From Thermogemmatispora tikiterensis (GTDB lineage: Bacteria > Chloroflexota > Ktedonobacteria > Ktedonobacterales > Ktedonobacteraceae), in NCBI RefSeq assembly GCF_003268475.1, contig NZ_MCIF01000002.1:1651074-1715073 (forward strand): 64,000 nucleotides of DNA, read 5' to 3'. Shown here piece after piece: positions 26,500 through 34,384 of this stretch. Position 1 is the stretch's first letter. Each line of letters starts with the position of its first letter. The notes beneath the pieces are model-generated. The model was not told the DNA's origin. It saw nothing but the letters and a program-made list of their open reading frames with translations, and searched no databases. A program made the translations under genes and the position numbers.

Positions 26500-27477
26500 C
26501 TACTCGTAGACCGGCGTTAACCAGTGGCGATACTTGTCGTTCTCACCTCGACAGGCCGCCAGATAGAGGGCTTGCAACTTCATCGTAAAGGGACCAGGGC
26601 GCCCGCTCCCAATCGGGCGGTGATCAACACTGATGACCGGTGAAACCTGGACGCCCGTCCCACAGAGGAACATCTCTTCGCTGGCATACAGCTCCGTGCG
26701 ATCAATGCGTCGCTCTTCAACGGTCATGCCGAATTCATCGCGCACCAGCTGAATCAAGGTGTTGCGCGTGATTCCTTCGAGAATATCTTCAGAAGGTGCC
26801 GGAGTAGCCAGTTTGCCGTTGCGCAAAATGAAGAGATTGCAGGAACTGCCTTCGGAGACATAGCCATCGTGCGTCAGCATAATGGCCTCGTCAAAGCCGC
26901 TAGCCAGTGCATCTTCGGTCGCCAGGGCACTGTTGACATAGCCGCCTGTCACTTTGGCTCTCACTGGCATAGCGTTGCTGTTGGCTCGTCGCCAGCTCGA
27001 TGTACAGACCCGCAAGCCCGATTCGATGTCCACATAGTTGCCCATGCCGAAGGTATAGATAGCAAACTCATCTTTGAGACCAGTCAGGCGCGGCTTGACC
27101 GTCAACGAAGCCTTGTAGGCGATCGGTCGAATATAGACATCCTGTCGATAGTTATGCTTGCGCAGCAGTTCAATTGTGATACGCTCCAAATCCTCGATTG
27201 AATAGGGGAGGTTGAAGCGCATCACGTTCCACGAATGCATCATTCGCTGGTAGTGTTCGCGCATTTTCAGCACGTAGAGCTGCTCATGATTCGGATTCCA
27301 GTAGGCGCGGATGCCCTCAAAGCAGGCTGTGCCGTACTGAAGGGCATGAGTAGCAATACTAACCTTGGCCTCAGCGATTGGCACAACGCGGCCCTCGAAG
27401 AAGGCGTAGCCCTCCAGCGGGTCCTGAATCGAAACTTTCTGCGGCGTGGCTTCCTGAGAACTCTGTGTCTGCGTCAC
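26500..27477 (-). CDS. ilvE: Branched-chain amino acid aminotransferase
   Basis: This fold-type IV PLP enzyme performs the last transamination to valine, leucine and isoleucine. The ~325-residue protein has ATHALQYGTACFEGIRAYWN, the PLP lysine region RPIAYKASL/VRAKVTGGYVNSALA, the LTHDGYVSEGSSCNLFILRN loop that binds cofactor phosphate, and TRNTLIQLVRDEFG. I start it at GTG 27477, which follows AAGGAGTGAGGTC. The frame extends 43 codons upstream through sequence unlike the family. It lies downstream of leuA on the same strand, separated by a strong terminator-like hairpin, so its expression may be partly uncoupled from the ilv operon. Confidence 0.93.
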   Translation of the reverse strand: MTQTQSSQEATPQKVSIQDPLEGYAFFEGRVVPIAEAKVSIATHALQYGTACFEGIRAYWNPNHEQLYVLKMREHYQRMMHSWNVMRFNLPYSIEDLERITIELLRKHNYRQDVYIRPIAYKASLTVKPRLTGLKDEFAIYTFGMGNYVDIESGLRVCTSSWRRANSNAMPVRAKVTGGYVNSALATEDALASGFDEAIMLTHDGYVSEGSSCNLFILRNGKLATPAPSEDILEGITRNTLIQLVRDEFGMTVEERRIDRTELYASEEMFLCGTGVQVSPVISVDHRPIGSGRPGPFTMKLQALYLAACRGENDKYRHWLTPVYE

Positions 27478-27551
27478 GACCTCACTCCTTCGATCGATAG
27501 CAACCAAGTGGTGGGGAGGAAGAACCGCCCCACGCGCAAATAAGCGAATAG

Positions 27552-27615
27552 AACAGTAAAAAGGAAGAAGGCGCAAGGGTGTGCCGCTGAGACCCATGAC
27601 GGACACACCCTTGCG
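27552..27615 (-). terminator. Intrinsic terminator between leuA and ilvE
   Basis: A perfect 12-bp stem (CGCAAGGGTGTG at 27572-27583 pairs with 27604-27615), extended by an inner CCG/CGG, is followed on the minus strand by CTTCTTCCTTTTTAC. It would end or attenuate transcription after leuA. Confidence 0.75.
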
Positions 27616-27735
27616 GGCCAGAAGCTCTCTCTTGACCGCCGGTTCTGCCTGGTCTGCTGGTTGCTGGTCCCGCGCTGGACAGGGCTGGGCTGGAGCGGAG
27701 CGTGCTCTTCCCAGCCGGGCAGGGCGGCAGCGATC

Positions 27736-28917
27736 TCAGATCGCTGAAGGCGTCTCCAGGCTGCTTTCGACGATATAGATCAGATCGTCGTCGGTCACAT
27801 ACTTCTTCTCATCGGCCAGCGCGATGAAGCGCGCATAGGCCTTCTTCAGCTGCTCAGCATTCAGGCGGTAGCCGAGCTGGCGCAGGCGGGCATCGAGACC
27901 GTGGCGCCCGGAATGCTTGCCGAGCACCAGGCGCGTATCATCCCAGCCGACCGACTGTGGCGTCATGATCTCGTAGGTCAGGCGGTTCTTCAGCACGCCA
28001 TCCTGATGGATGCCAGCCTCATGAGCAAAGGCATTCTGGCCCACAATTGCCTTATTCGGCTGCACCGGGATACCGGTCAGGCGACTAACCAGCTGGCTGG
28101 CCGCCACAAACTCACGGGCATTGATACGCGTATCGGCCTGGAAGACATCCGGGCGCGTACGCAGGGCCATCACCACTTCCTCCATCGCTGTATTACCGGC
28201 ACGCTCACCGATGCCATTGATGGTCACCTCCACCTGTCGAGCACCGCCACGGATCGCCGCCAGGGTATTAGCTGTAGCCAGGCCAAGATCGTCGTGGCAG
28301 TGCGCACTGAGCACCACTTCGTCCATGCCCGGCACGCGCTCGCGCAGGTAGCGGAAGAGCATCTCATACTCATGTGGCATCACGTAGCCGACCGTATCGG
28401 GCACATTGATCGTCGTGGCACCCGCCTTAATGGCCAGCTCGAAGACGCGGCAGAGATAGTCCCAGTCACTGCGCGTGGCATCTTCTGCCGAGAACTCGAC
28501 CCGCGGGCAGAGATTGCGCGCGTAGGTCACCATTGTCTTGACCTGCTCCAGGGCCTCCTCGGGCGTGATCCTCAGCTTATACTTCAGGTGGATATCAGAG
28601 GTAGCCAGGAAGACATGAATCACCGGCTGGTCCGCCTCGCGGACGGCTTCCCAGGCCGCATCGATATCCTCGGTATTGGCGCGTGCCAGGCCGGCAACGG
28701 CCACATCGTGGCCACGCACACGCTGAGCGATGGCCTTCACCGCAGCCAGGTCGCCGGGTGAAGCAGCCGGAAAGCCAGCTTCGATGATATCGACGTTCAG
28801 GCGCACAAGCTGCTCAGCAACTTGCAGCTTCTCCTCGGTCGTCATGGTGGCGCCAGGCGACTGTTCACCGTCACGCAGAGTCGTGTCAAAGACGCGAATT
28901 ACCGAAGGATCTCCCAT
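27736..28917 (-). CDS. leuA: 2-isopropylmalate synthase-type enzyme without the C-terminal regulatory domain
   Basis: This enzyme would condense acetyl-CoA with 2-ketoisovalerate, the first step of leucine synthesis. The TIM-barrel motifs are complete: [105 protein letters not shown] and [17 protein letters not shown]. It ends at residue 393, just after the [13 protein letters not shown] segment, so the ~110-residue leucine-binding domain of typical LeuA is absent. Homocitrate or citramalate synthases of this size share the barrel. Position after ilvBNC favours leucine synthesis. A clear RBS (AGGAGGAAC) precedes the ATG. Confidence 0.85.
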   Translation of the reverse strand: MGDPSVIRVFDTTLRDGEQSPGATMTTEEKLQVAEQLVRLNVDIIEAGFPAASPGDLAAVKAIAQRVRGHDVAVAGLARANTEDIDAAWEAVREADQPVIHVFLATSDIHLKYKLRITPEEALEQVKTMVTYARNLCPRVEFSAEDATRSDWDYLCRVFELAIKAGATTINVPDTVGYVMPHEYEMLFRYLRERVPGMDEVVLSAHCHDDLGLATANTLAAIRGGARQVEVTINGIGERAGNTAMEEVVMALRTRPDVFQADTRINAREFVAASQLVSRLTGIPVQPNKAIVGQNAFAHEAGIHQDGVLKNRLTYEIMTPQSVGWDDTRLVLGKHSGRHGLDARLRQLGYRLNAEQLKKAYARFIALADEKKYVTDDDLIYIVESSLETPSAI

Positions 28918-29024
28918 TGTTGTTGTTCCTCCTTGTGACCATTCACCGGGCGACGAGAGGCCATTTGTCGGCGTCCCGCCACCCGTAGTGCAGGCAAGCC
29001 GATGAGCGCGCCGGCGGCCAGGCC

Positions 29025-29051
29025 AGCTGGCTCATCACCGGCGAGCCAGCT
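29025..29051 (-). repeat. Hairpin in the ilvC-leuA spacer
   Basis: A perfect 9-bp inverted repeat, AGCTGGCTC (29025-29033) with GAGCCAGCT (29043-29051), lies between ilvC and leuA without a following U-tract. It may be an mRNA-stabilising or processing hairpin. Confidence 0.4.
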
Positions 29052-29067
29052 CAGGCTGCTCCTTTCC

Positions 29068-30099
29068 TCACTTCTTCGTTGGCCCTGTGATCTCAGGCCG
29101 CTTGTCTACAGGCTTGAGCCAGGGCATCATCGCGCGCAGCTCGCTGCCGACCTGCTCGATCTGGTGCTGCGCGTTGGCGCGGCGCATGGCCTGGAAAGCC
29201 GGGCGCCCAGCCTGATTCTCCAGAATCCAGCGGGTCGCAAAGGTGCCATCCTGAATCTCGCGCAAGATCTTGCGCATCTCGTTACGCACTTGCTCATTAA
29301 TGATGCGTGGACCAGAGACGTAGTCGCCGTACTCGGCAGTATCGCTGATCGAGTAGCGCATATAACTCATGCCGCCCTGGTACATCAGGTCAACGATTAG
29401 CTTCATCTCATGGAGGCACTCAAAATAGGCCACCTCGGGCTGATAGCCGGCCTCCACCAGCGTCTCGAAGCCGGCGCGGATCAGAGCCGTCACGCCGCCA
29501 CAGAGCACAGCCTGCTCGCCAAAGAGATCGGTCTCAGTCTCCTCGGCGAAGGTCGTGCGCAATACGCCGGCACGTGTGCAGCCAACGGCGCGGGCATAAG
29601 CCAGCGTGAGGGCTTCGGCCTGGCCGGTAGCATCCTGATGGACGGCCCACAGGGCCGGTACGCCCACGCCTTCGGTGAAGAGGCGGCGCATCATATGCCC
29701 GGGGCTTTTGGGGGCAACCATCGCCACGTCAATATCGGCAGGTGGTACGATCTGCGAATAATGGATGCTGAAGCCGTGGGCGACCATCAGCATCTTGCCT
29801 GGGGCCAGGCCAGGACGAATATCGCGCTCAAAGACCTCGCGATGGTACTGATCGGGGATCAGCAGCATAATGATGTCGGCCTGCGCCGCCGCGTCAGCGG
29901 TCGCCATGACCTGCAGCCCATCGGCCTCGGCTTTCTCCCGACTCTTGCTGCCTGCCGGCAAGCCAATTACGACATTACAGCCATTGTCGCGCATGTTGAG
30001 AGCGTGGGCGTGGCCCTGGCTTCCATAGCCAATGACTGCCACACGCTTGCCCTGGATCAGCTCAAGATTGGCATCAGCATCGTAGTAGATATTCGCCAT
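29068..30099 (-). CDS. ilvC: Ketol-acid reductoisomerase (class I)
   Basis: This Mg- and NAD(P)H-dependent enzyme rearranges and reduces acetolactate to dihydroxyisovalerate. The ~343-residue class I protein has the Rossmann motif [20 protein letters not shown], a cofactor loop [12 protein letters not shown] whose Ser-Lys-Ser suggests [17 protein letters not shown], and the catalytic Glu/Asp region [18 protein letters not shown]. The C-terminal knot ends with [18 protein letters not shown]. Two ATGs are possible; 30099 is better spaced from AGGAGG than 30108. It follows ilvN with a gap of about 15 bases. Confidence 0.96.
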   Translation of the reverse strand: MANIYYDADANLELIQGKRVAVIGYGSQGHAHALNMRDNGCNVVIGLPAGSKSREKAEADGLQVMATADAAAQADIIMLLIPDQYHREVFERDIRPGLAPGKMLMVAHGFSIHYSQIVPPADIDVAMVAPKSPGHMMRRLFTEGVGVPALWAVHQDATGQAEALTLAYARAVGCTRAGVLRTTFAEETETDLFGEQAVLCGGVTALIRAGFETLVEAGYQPEVAYFECLHEMKLIVDLMYQGGMSYMRYSISDTAEYGDYVSGPRIINEQVRNEMRKILREIQDGTFATRWILENQAGRPAFQAMRRANAQHQIEQVGSELRAMMPWLKPVDKRPEITGPTKK

Positions 30100-30114
30100 T
30101 GATTGCATCTCCTC

Positions 30115-30654
30115 CTATTCATCGCGCGCAATTGCCAGACAACCGCTACGCGCCAGTTCGCGAATGCCATAGGGCTGGAGCCGCTCCAGTAGCTGCTCCA
30201 CCTGCTCACCCCTGCCGGTAACCTGCAATGTGAGCGTTTCAGGGGCCAGATCGACCGCCTGCGCGCCAAAGTGCTGGCCCAGTTCGATGATTTCGCGGCG
30301 GTTGGCCGTGGTACAGCTGACCTTGACCAGCGCTAGCTCACGTTCGATAGCCTGCCCCGCCGGGAAGAGGAGCACCTGACGAACGTCGACAATCTTGCGC
30401 AACTGTTCGCTGAGGTGCTCGACGCCGACCTCGGCATCATCGACGACCACGGTGACCCGGGCCACGCCGGCCTCCTCGCTCGGTCCGACGACGAGGGTAC
30501 GCATGTTAGCACGTCGTCGGCGCAGTACGTTGACCACCCGATCAATAGCCCCTTGGCGATCGTCGACTAGCAGCACCAGGGTGTAGAGGCGCGCGCTTCC
30601 TGGGGGAATATCTGCCTGCCCAGCACGCGCTGAGATGACAGCCTGTTCCGTCAT
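30115..30654 (-). CDS. ilvN: Acetolactate synthase small (regulatory) subunit
   Basis: This ACT-domain subunit activates IlvB and confers feedback inhibition by valine. The ~179-residue protein carries the ACT core YTLVLLVDDRQGAIDRVVNV, then RRANMRTLVVGPSEEAGVAR and a second half with ALVKVSCTTANRREIIEL and the TGRGEQVEQLLERLQPYGI ending of the long-form IlvN/IlvH type. I start it at ATG 30654, after GGAAGGATGGGATTGAAC. It sits between ilvB (40 bases upstream) and ilvC. Confidence 0.94.
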   Translation of the reverse strand: MTEQAVISARAGQADIPPGSARLYTLVLLVDDRQGAIDRVVNVLRRRRANMRTLVVGPSEEAGVARVTVVVDDAEVGVEHLSEQLRKIVDVRQVLLFPAGQAIERELALVKVSCTTANRREIIELGQHFGAQAVDLAPETLTLQVTGRGEQVEQLLERLQPYGIRELARSGCLAIARDE

Positions 30655-30694
30655 GTTCAATCCCATCCTTCCGTCTATCCTCACAACCTGCTGG

Positions 30695-32461
30695 TTATTC
30701 ACTCTCGATAATCATATCGGTGATGGCGGCTCCAGGTGGCACCATCGGGTAGACGTTGGCCTCGGCTTCGATCGCGAAGTCGATAATGACCGTACCAGGC
30801 GTCTGCATAGCCTTTTGCACGGCGGCCTGGACCTCCTCGCGCCGCTCTACCCGCATACCGGTCAGGCCGTAGGCTTCGGCCAGCTTGACGTAATCCGGGC
30901 TGCTAATGGGAGTTTCAGAGTAGTTGCGCTGGTGGAAAAACTCCTGCCACTGGCGCACCATACCGAGGTAGCCGTTGTTCATGATGGCCACCTTGATCTC
31001 GACGCCCTCATCGCGGAGCGTCGCCAGCTCCTGGATATTCATCTGGAAGCCACCGTCGCCGGCCACCACCCAGACTGTGGCTTCGGGTCGCCCCATTTTG
31101 ACCCCCATCGCCGCCGGCAGGGCGAAGCCCATCGTGCCAAGGCCGCCAGAGGTAATATGGCTGTTGGGGTGGGTCCACTTATAGAAGCGCGCCGTCCACA
31201 TCTGGTGCTGGCCCACATCGCTGACCACGATCGCCTCTCCATCGGTGACCTCGTAGATGGCATCCAGGATATCGGTCGGTGTGGGATAGGGCACAGGACG
31301 GCTCAGGCGGCGAGCACGCTCCTGCTCCTCAGCCTCCCACTGGCGCAGCTCGCTGAGCCACTCGCGGTGATCGCCAGGCTCAACGGCCTCGGCCAGAGCC
31401 GCCAGGGCTGCCTTGGCATCGGCCAGAATGGGCACAATAGCCGGCTTGACCTTGTTCAGCTCCGACGGATCGATGTCGATATGGATGATTTGGGCCTGGG
31501 GAGCAAACTCGCTCACCTTGCCGGTCACACGATCGTCAAAGCGCAGGCCAACGCCGATGATCAGGTCGGTGACCCCAATCGCGCGGTTCACAAAGGCTGG
31601 CCCATGCATCCCTGGCATGCCCAGGAAGAGCGGATGATCGACAGGAAAGGCGCTTAGACCGAGCAGGGTGGTGATCACCGGAATGTTGGTCTTCTCGGCC
31701 AGGGCGCGCAGCTCGCTATAGGCATTTGAAAGGATGACGCCATGACCAGACATAATGACTGGGCGGCGGGCCTGAGCGATGAGGCGTGCGGCCTGCTGAA
31801 TGGCCTCGGGGGCTGGTTGGGGCACGCGCGTCGCGCGGTAGAGTTCGATCGAGCGCACGGAAGCAGCGGGACGATAGACGGTCTTGGCGAACTGGACATC
31901 CTTGGGGACATCGATCAGCACGGGACCGGGGCGCCCGCTACGGGCGAGCTGGAACGCCTCATGCACCACATCAGCCAGCTCTTCGACACGCCTGACCAGG
32001 AAGTTGTGCTTGGTGATGGGCAGGGTCAGGCCAAGAACATCGGTCTCCTGGAAGGCATCGCGTCCGATGAAGGGACGACCCACCTGGCCCGTAATGGCGA
32101 CCACCGGCGTTGAGTCCATGTAAGCGGTGGCCAGGCCGGTCACCAGATTGGTGGCGCCTGGACCACTGGTAGCCACGCAGACGCCCACCTTGCCGGTGGC
32201 ACGCGCGTAGCCATCGGCGGCATGGGCGGCGGCCTGCTCATGACGCACCAGTACATGATGCAGCCGAGGATAGGCAGGAAGCGCGTCATAGAAAGGCATG
32301 ATCGCACCACCCGGATAGCCATAGAGCAGCTCTACGCCCTCACGCACCAGGGCCTCGCAGAGAATATGACTACCTGCCAGCTCACGTGCCTCATCAGTGG
32401 CATGTGTACTGGCCCTACGGGCATCTCCTGACTCCTGAGTAACCGTCGCAGTTGTTGTCAT
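30695..32461 (-). CDS. ilvB: Acetolactate synthase large (catalytic) subunit
   Basis: This thiamine-diphosphate enzyme condenses two pyruvates, or pyruvate and 2-ketobutyrate, in valine and isoleucine synthesis. The 588-residue protein has ELLYGYPGGAIMPFYDAL, the catalytic Glu in HEQAAAHAADGYARATGK, GVCVATSGPGATNLVTGLA, the FAD-binding middle domain, and the ThDP motif VWVVAGDGGFQMN with MNNGYLGMVRQWQEFF. AAGGAGG lies 8 bases before the ATG. It is the first structural gene of ilvB-ilvN-ilvC-leuA, behind the attenuator-like leader at 32581-33040. Confidence 0.96.
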   Translation of the reverse strand: MTTTATVTQESGDARRASTHATDEARELAGSHILCEALVREGVELLYGYPGGAIMPFYDALPAYPRLHHVLVRHEQAAAHAADGYARATGKVGVCVATSGPGATNLVTGLATAYMDSTPVVAITGQVGRPFIGRDAFQETDVLGLTLPITKHNFLVRRVEELADVVHEAFQLARSGRPGPVLIDVPKDVQFAKTVYRPAASVRSIELYRATRVPQPAPEAIQQAARLIAQARRPVIMSGHGVILSNAYSELRALAEKTNIPVITTLLGLSAFPVDHPLFLGMPGMHGPAFVNRAIGVTDLIIGVGLRFDDRVTGKVSEFAPQAQIIHIDIDPSELNKVKPAIVPILADAKAALAALAEAVEPGDHREWLSELRQWEAEEQERARRLSRPVPYPTPTDILDAIYEVTDGEAIVVSDVGQHQMWTARFYKWTHPNSHITSGGLGTMGFALPAAMGVKMGRPEATVWVVAGDGGFQMNIQELATLRDEGVEIKVAIMNNGYLGMVRQWQEFFHQRNYSETPISSPDYVKLAEAYGLTGMRVERREEVQAAVQKAMQTPGTVIIDFAIEAEANVYPMVPPGAAITDMIIESE

Positions 32462-32580
32462 ACTACCTTCCTCCTTAACCTAGGGGCGTCCCTGCATAGC
32501 TCGCTAGACTCGATTCGACTTGTGATAGACGCTTGAGACCAGATAATGCAAGTGAGATCGCTGCGAAACGCCCTGCAAGC

Positions 32581-32620
32581 AATAAAAAACGAGGAACCGC
32601 CCTGCCGGGAGGCCCTCGTT
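32581..32620 (-). terminator. Leader terminator (attenuator) upstream of ilvB
   Basis: On the minus strand, AACGAGG pairs with CCTCGTT (32614-32620 and 32588-32594). An inner GC-rich stem closes on a GGCA loop, and TTTTATT follows. It lies 40 bases past the stop of the Leu/Ile/Val-rich leader ORF and 120 bases before ilvB, as expected for a transcription attenuator. Confidence 0.75.
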
Positions 32621-32659
32621 AGGTTACCTGCGCTGGATCGGGTTGCTTCGTTGCTCCCG

Positions 32660-33040
32660 CTACTCTCCTCTCGGCGTGCCAGGCGTAAGGCCCGTGGTAA
32701 GCGTTACGAGGCTAAGGCTAAGGCCCGTAAGGCTTACCAACCCGCTAAGGGTAAGGCTAAGGCCAATAAGCAGCACAAGCCCTACAAGGAGGAGCGTGGA
32801 GGTAATCGCAATAGCTAGAGGAGCAATAAATAAAGAAATCGGCGTCAAGACGCCGATTTTCAGAATGAGGAGGTGACCAGCCATCATAGCAGCGGCCATA
32901 GCGGCGGCAGCCGTCATAGTCGCAGCATGCCCCATCTCGCCGCGCATAGCGCTAGCCGCAGAGCAACAGCCCATTGCGGACTGTTCAGCCCAGGACATTG
33001 CTTCGGCCCGCTGGTTGCCGGTGCGACACGCTGCTGACAT
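32660..33040 (-). CDS. Putative Leu/Ile/Val-rich leader ORF of the ilv operon
   Basis: The ATG at 33040 is preceded by AAGGAG at 9 bases, so translation looks real. The 126-codon frame has an Ala/Met-rich first half with no recognisable domain. The last ~70 codons are about half Leu, Ile and Val (for example STLLLVGLVLLIGLSLTL and GLSLSLVTLTTGL), with many CTT codons. The frame ends 40 bases before an intrinsic terminator and ~200 bases before ilvB. This fits a leader peptide at which ribosome stalling on charged tRNA-Leu/Ile/Val controls readthrough. It is far longer than enterobacterial leaders (~30 residues), and a second terminator-like hairpin lies within the ORF. A small membrane protein is the alternative reading. 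Coding is inferred from the SD and composition only. Confidence 0.55.
   Translation of the reverse strand: MSAACRTGNQRAEAMSWAEQSAMGCCSAASAMRGEMGHAATMTAAAAMAAAMMAGHLLILKIGVLTPISLFIAPLAIAITSTLLLVGLVLLIGLSLTLSGLVSLTGLSLSLVTLTTGLTPGTPRGE
32826..32860 (-). terminator. Second terminator-like hairpin inside the ilv leader ORF
   Basis: AAATCGGCGTC (32836-32846) and GACGCCGATTT (32849-32859) form a near-perfect stem with a tight loop, followed on the minus strand by CTTTATTTATTG. It resembles an intrinsic terminator yet lies within the translated-looking leader frame, so ribosomes would disrupt it. Confidence 0.65.
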
Positions 33041-33781
33041 GCTCACTGGCTCCTTCTCTCAGAGAATCTCACTGCCTTTGCGCACAGTATGCGTACTTCT
33101 TTCGCTCCGCGCGATTGCTCAGCTTAGAGGAGGGAAAGATACCCTCCGCGCGAAACAACCTTTTCAGTGTCTAGAGAGATCACTACTTGCTTGCAAGAGA
33201 CGTTTCAGGGCTAGAGGCGAACCGTTGCCTCAAACCTGCTCTACTCGCTCTTCTCTACCGTCAGCCGGCTCTTATCTTGCTGCCGGGCCAGCCTGCAACA
33301 AAGAGAGAGCGTCAAGAGCATGTGCAGCGTCTCGGAGGTAATTGACTGCGGGCGCCGTTGCCAGGCTGTCGTGCGAACCCCGTACCTGCTCTTCTTCCCT
33401 TCTCTCCTGACCACCCTTTCGGAGCCACATCTTCGTAGCGGGTCCTGCTGTCTGAGAGGATACACCACTCGCAGGAGTTTGTCAACCCCTGAATCACTTT
33501 CTGCCCCTCTTGGTAGAAGCCAAGAGCGTCTTCAAAGGAGGTTGGAGGCTGGCCTGGAACCTCTTTTTTCCTGTTATGGGCAGCGACGAGAGAGGCCAGC
33601 AGCCAGGTGACAGACCAGCCTCCTCTTCTCCTGCGGTCCCCTGCAAAGAGATGACCAGGCACAAGAGTGGGTCAGGCCGGATAGGAACGAACGTAGAGAT
33701 TAGCCAGTTGCCAGCGGTGGAGGCGGCTTTTTCCAACACTTCACCCAGCCAGTTCTGGAACGACCCAGCCCCTGCTGCTAG
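33041..33781 (-). other. 5' leader and promoter region of the ilv operon
   Basis: There is no gene I can support here. It contains the promoter at 33457-33485, a direct repeat CTCCGCGCGA (33105-33114 and 33144-33153), and the small palindrome GGAGGG/CCCTCC (33129-33134, 33142-33147). About 400 bases separate the predicted transcription start from the leader ORF. I found no T-box signature. Confidence 0.5.
33457..33485 (-). promoter_or_regulatory. Near-consensus sigma-70-like promoter facing the ilv operon
   Basis: On the minus strand a perfect TTGACA (33480-33485) is 17 bases from TATCCT (33457-33462). It is the only strong promoter I see upstream of the leader ORF and ilvB. Confidence 0.7.
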
Positions 33782-34366
33782 CTACTCCTCTGGCGTCGCG
33801 AGGCGGGCGCGATACAGATAGCTATAGCGCGCCCCCGCTCGCGACAGCTCGCTCTTCATCACGTCCAGGGTTTCTACTGTGTGCTCTGGCAGCGAAGCCG
33901 GCACACGGATCTCGTAGAGCAAGCGCTGCAAAGCCTGCTGCTCCTCACGGGAGAGCGGCCTCTTGAGGCGCGCGAGCGTTAAATGGGGCGAAAATGGTCG
34001 CTCCTCGGGCGGGAACCCTCGCGCCTGCAGTTCACGCATCAGCACTTGCTGCAAGGCTTGCATCCGTCCCGACGCATCCTCAAGACCCATCCAGACGACG
34101 CGCGGGGCCCGCGCGGACCCAAAAGTACCAAGCCCTGTTAGGCGATAGCTAAAAGGGGGCACCTGACGCGCCGCGGCTTCCCCGGCCTCAATTGCCTGGG
34201 CCAGTTGCTCATCGCTCAATTCCCCCAAAAAAGCCAGCGTCACATGCAACGAGACTGGTTCAACCCAGCGCGCCGCAGGCAAAAGATGCGTGCCACGCGC
34301 GATAGCTCGTTCTAGAAACTTCTGTAGCTCTGGACTCAGATCGAGAGCAAGAAAGGTGCGTGTCAT
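33782..34366 (-). CDS. thpR: RNA 2',3'-cyclic phosphodiesterase (ThpR/LigT family)
   Basis: This 194-residue 2H-phosphoesterase opens 2',3'-cyclic phosphates on RNA ends. The N-terminus MTRTFLALDLSPELQKFL and the two catalytic H-x-T-x motifs, SLHVTLAFLGEL and SPHLTLARLKRP, are present, with the expected ~80-residue spacing. In vivo substrates are uncertain for the family. It begins 19 bases after the ftsH stop on the same strand and is probably cotranscribed with ftsH. Confidence 0.93.
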   Translation of the reverse strand: MTRTFLALDLSPELQKFLERAIARGTHLLPAARWVEPVSLHVTLAFLGELSDEQLAQAIEAGEAAARQVPPFSYRLTGLGTFGSARAPRVVWMGLEDASGRMQALQQVLMRELQARGFPPEERPFSPHLTLARLKRPLSREEQQALQRLLYEIRVPASLPEHTVETLDVMKSELSRAGARYSYLYRARLATPEE

Positions 34367-34384
34367 TGCCGGAAATCGTTCCCC

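Noticed and set aside
30635..31657. Long plus-strand ORF opposite ilvB
   Set aside because: It is antisense to a definite acetolactate synthase and has no recognisable motif or RBS.
32546..32818. Plus-strand Lys/Ala/Arg-rich ORF resembling a histone-like tail
   Set aside because: It is the complement of the Leu-rich leader ORF; no ribosome-binding site precedes it, and it crosses the ilv terminator.
32581..33500. T-box riboswitch in the ilv leader
   Set aside because: I looked for the conserved TGGNACCGCG-type box and the specifier-loop context and saw neither.
33241..33662. Overlapping minus-strand ORFs upstream of the ilv leader
   Set aside because: They overlap the promoter and have no RBS or family-like sequence.
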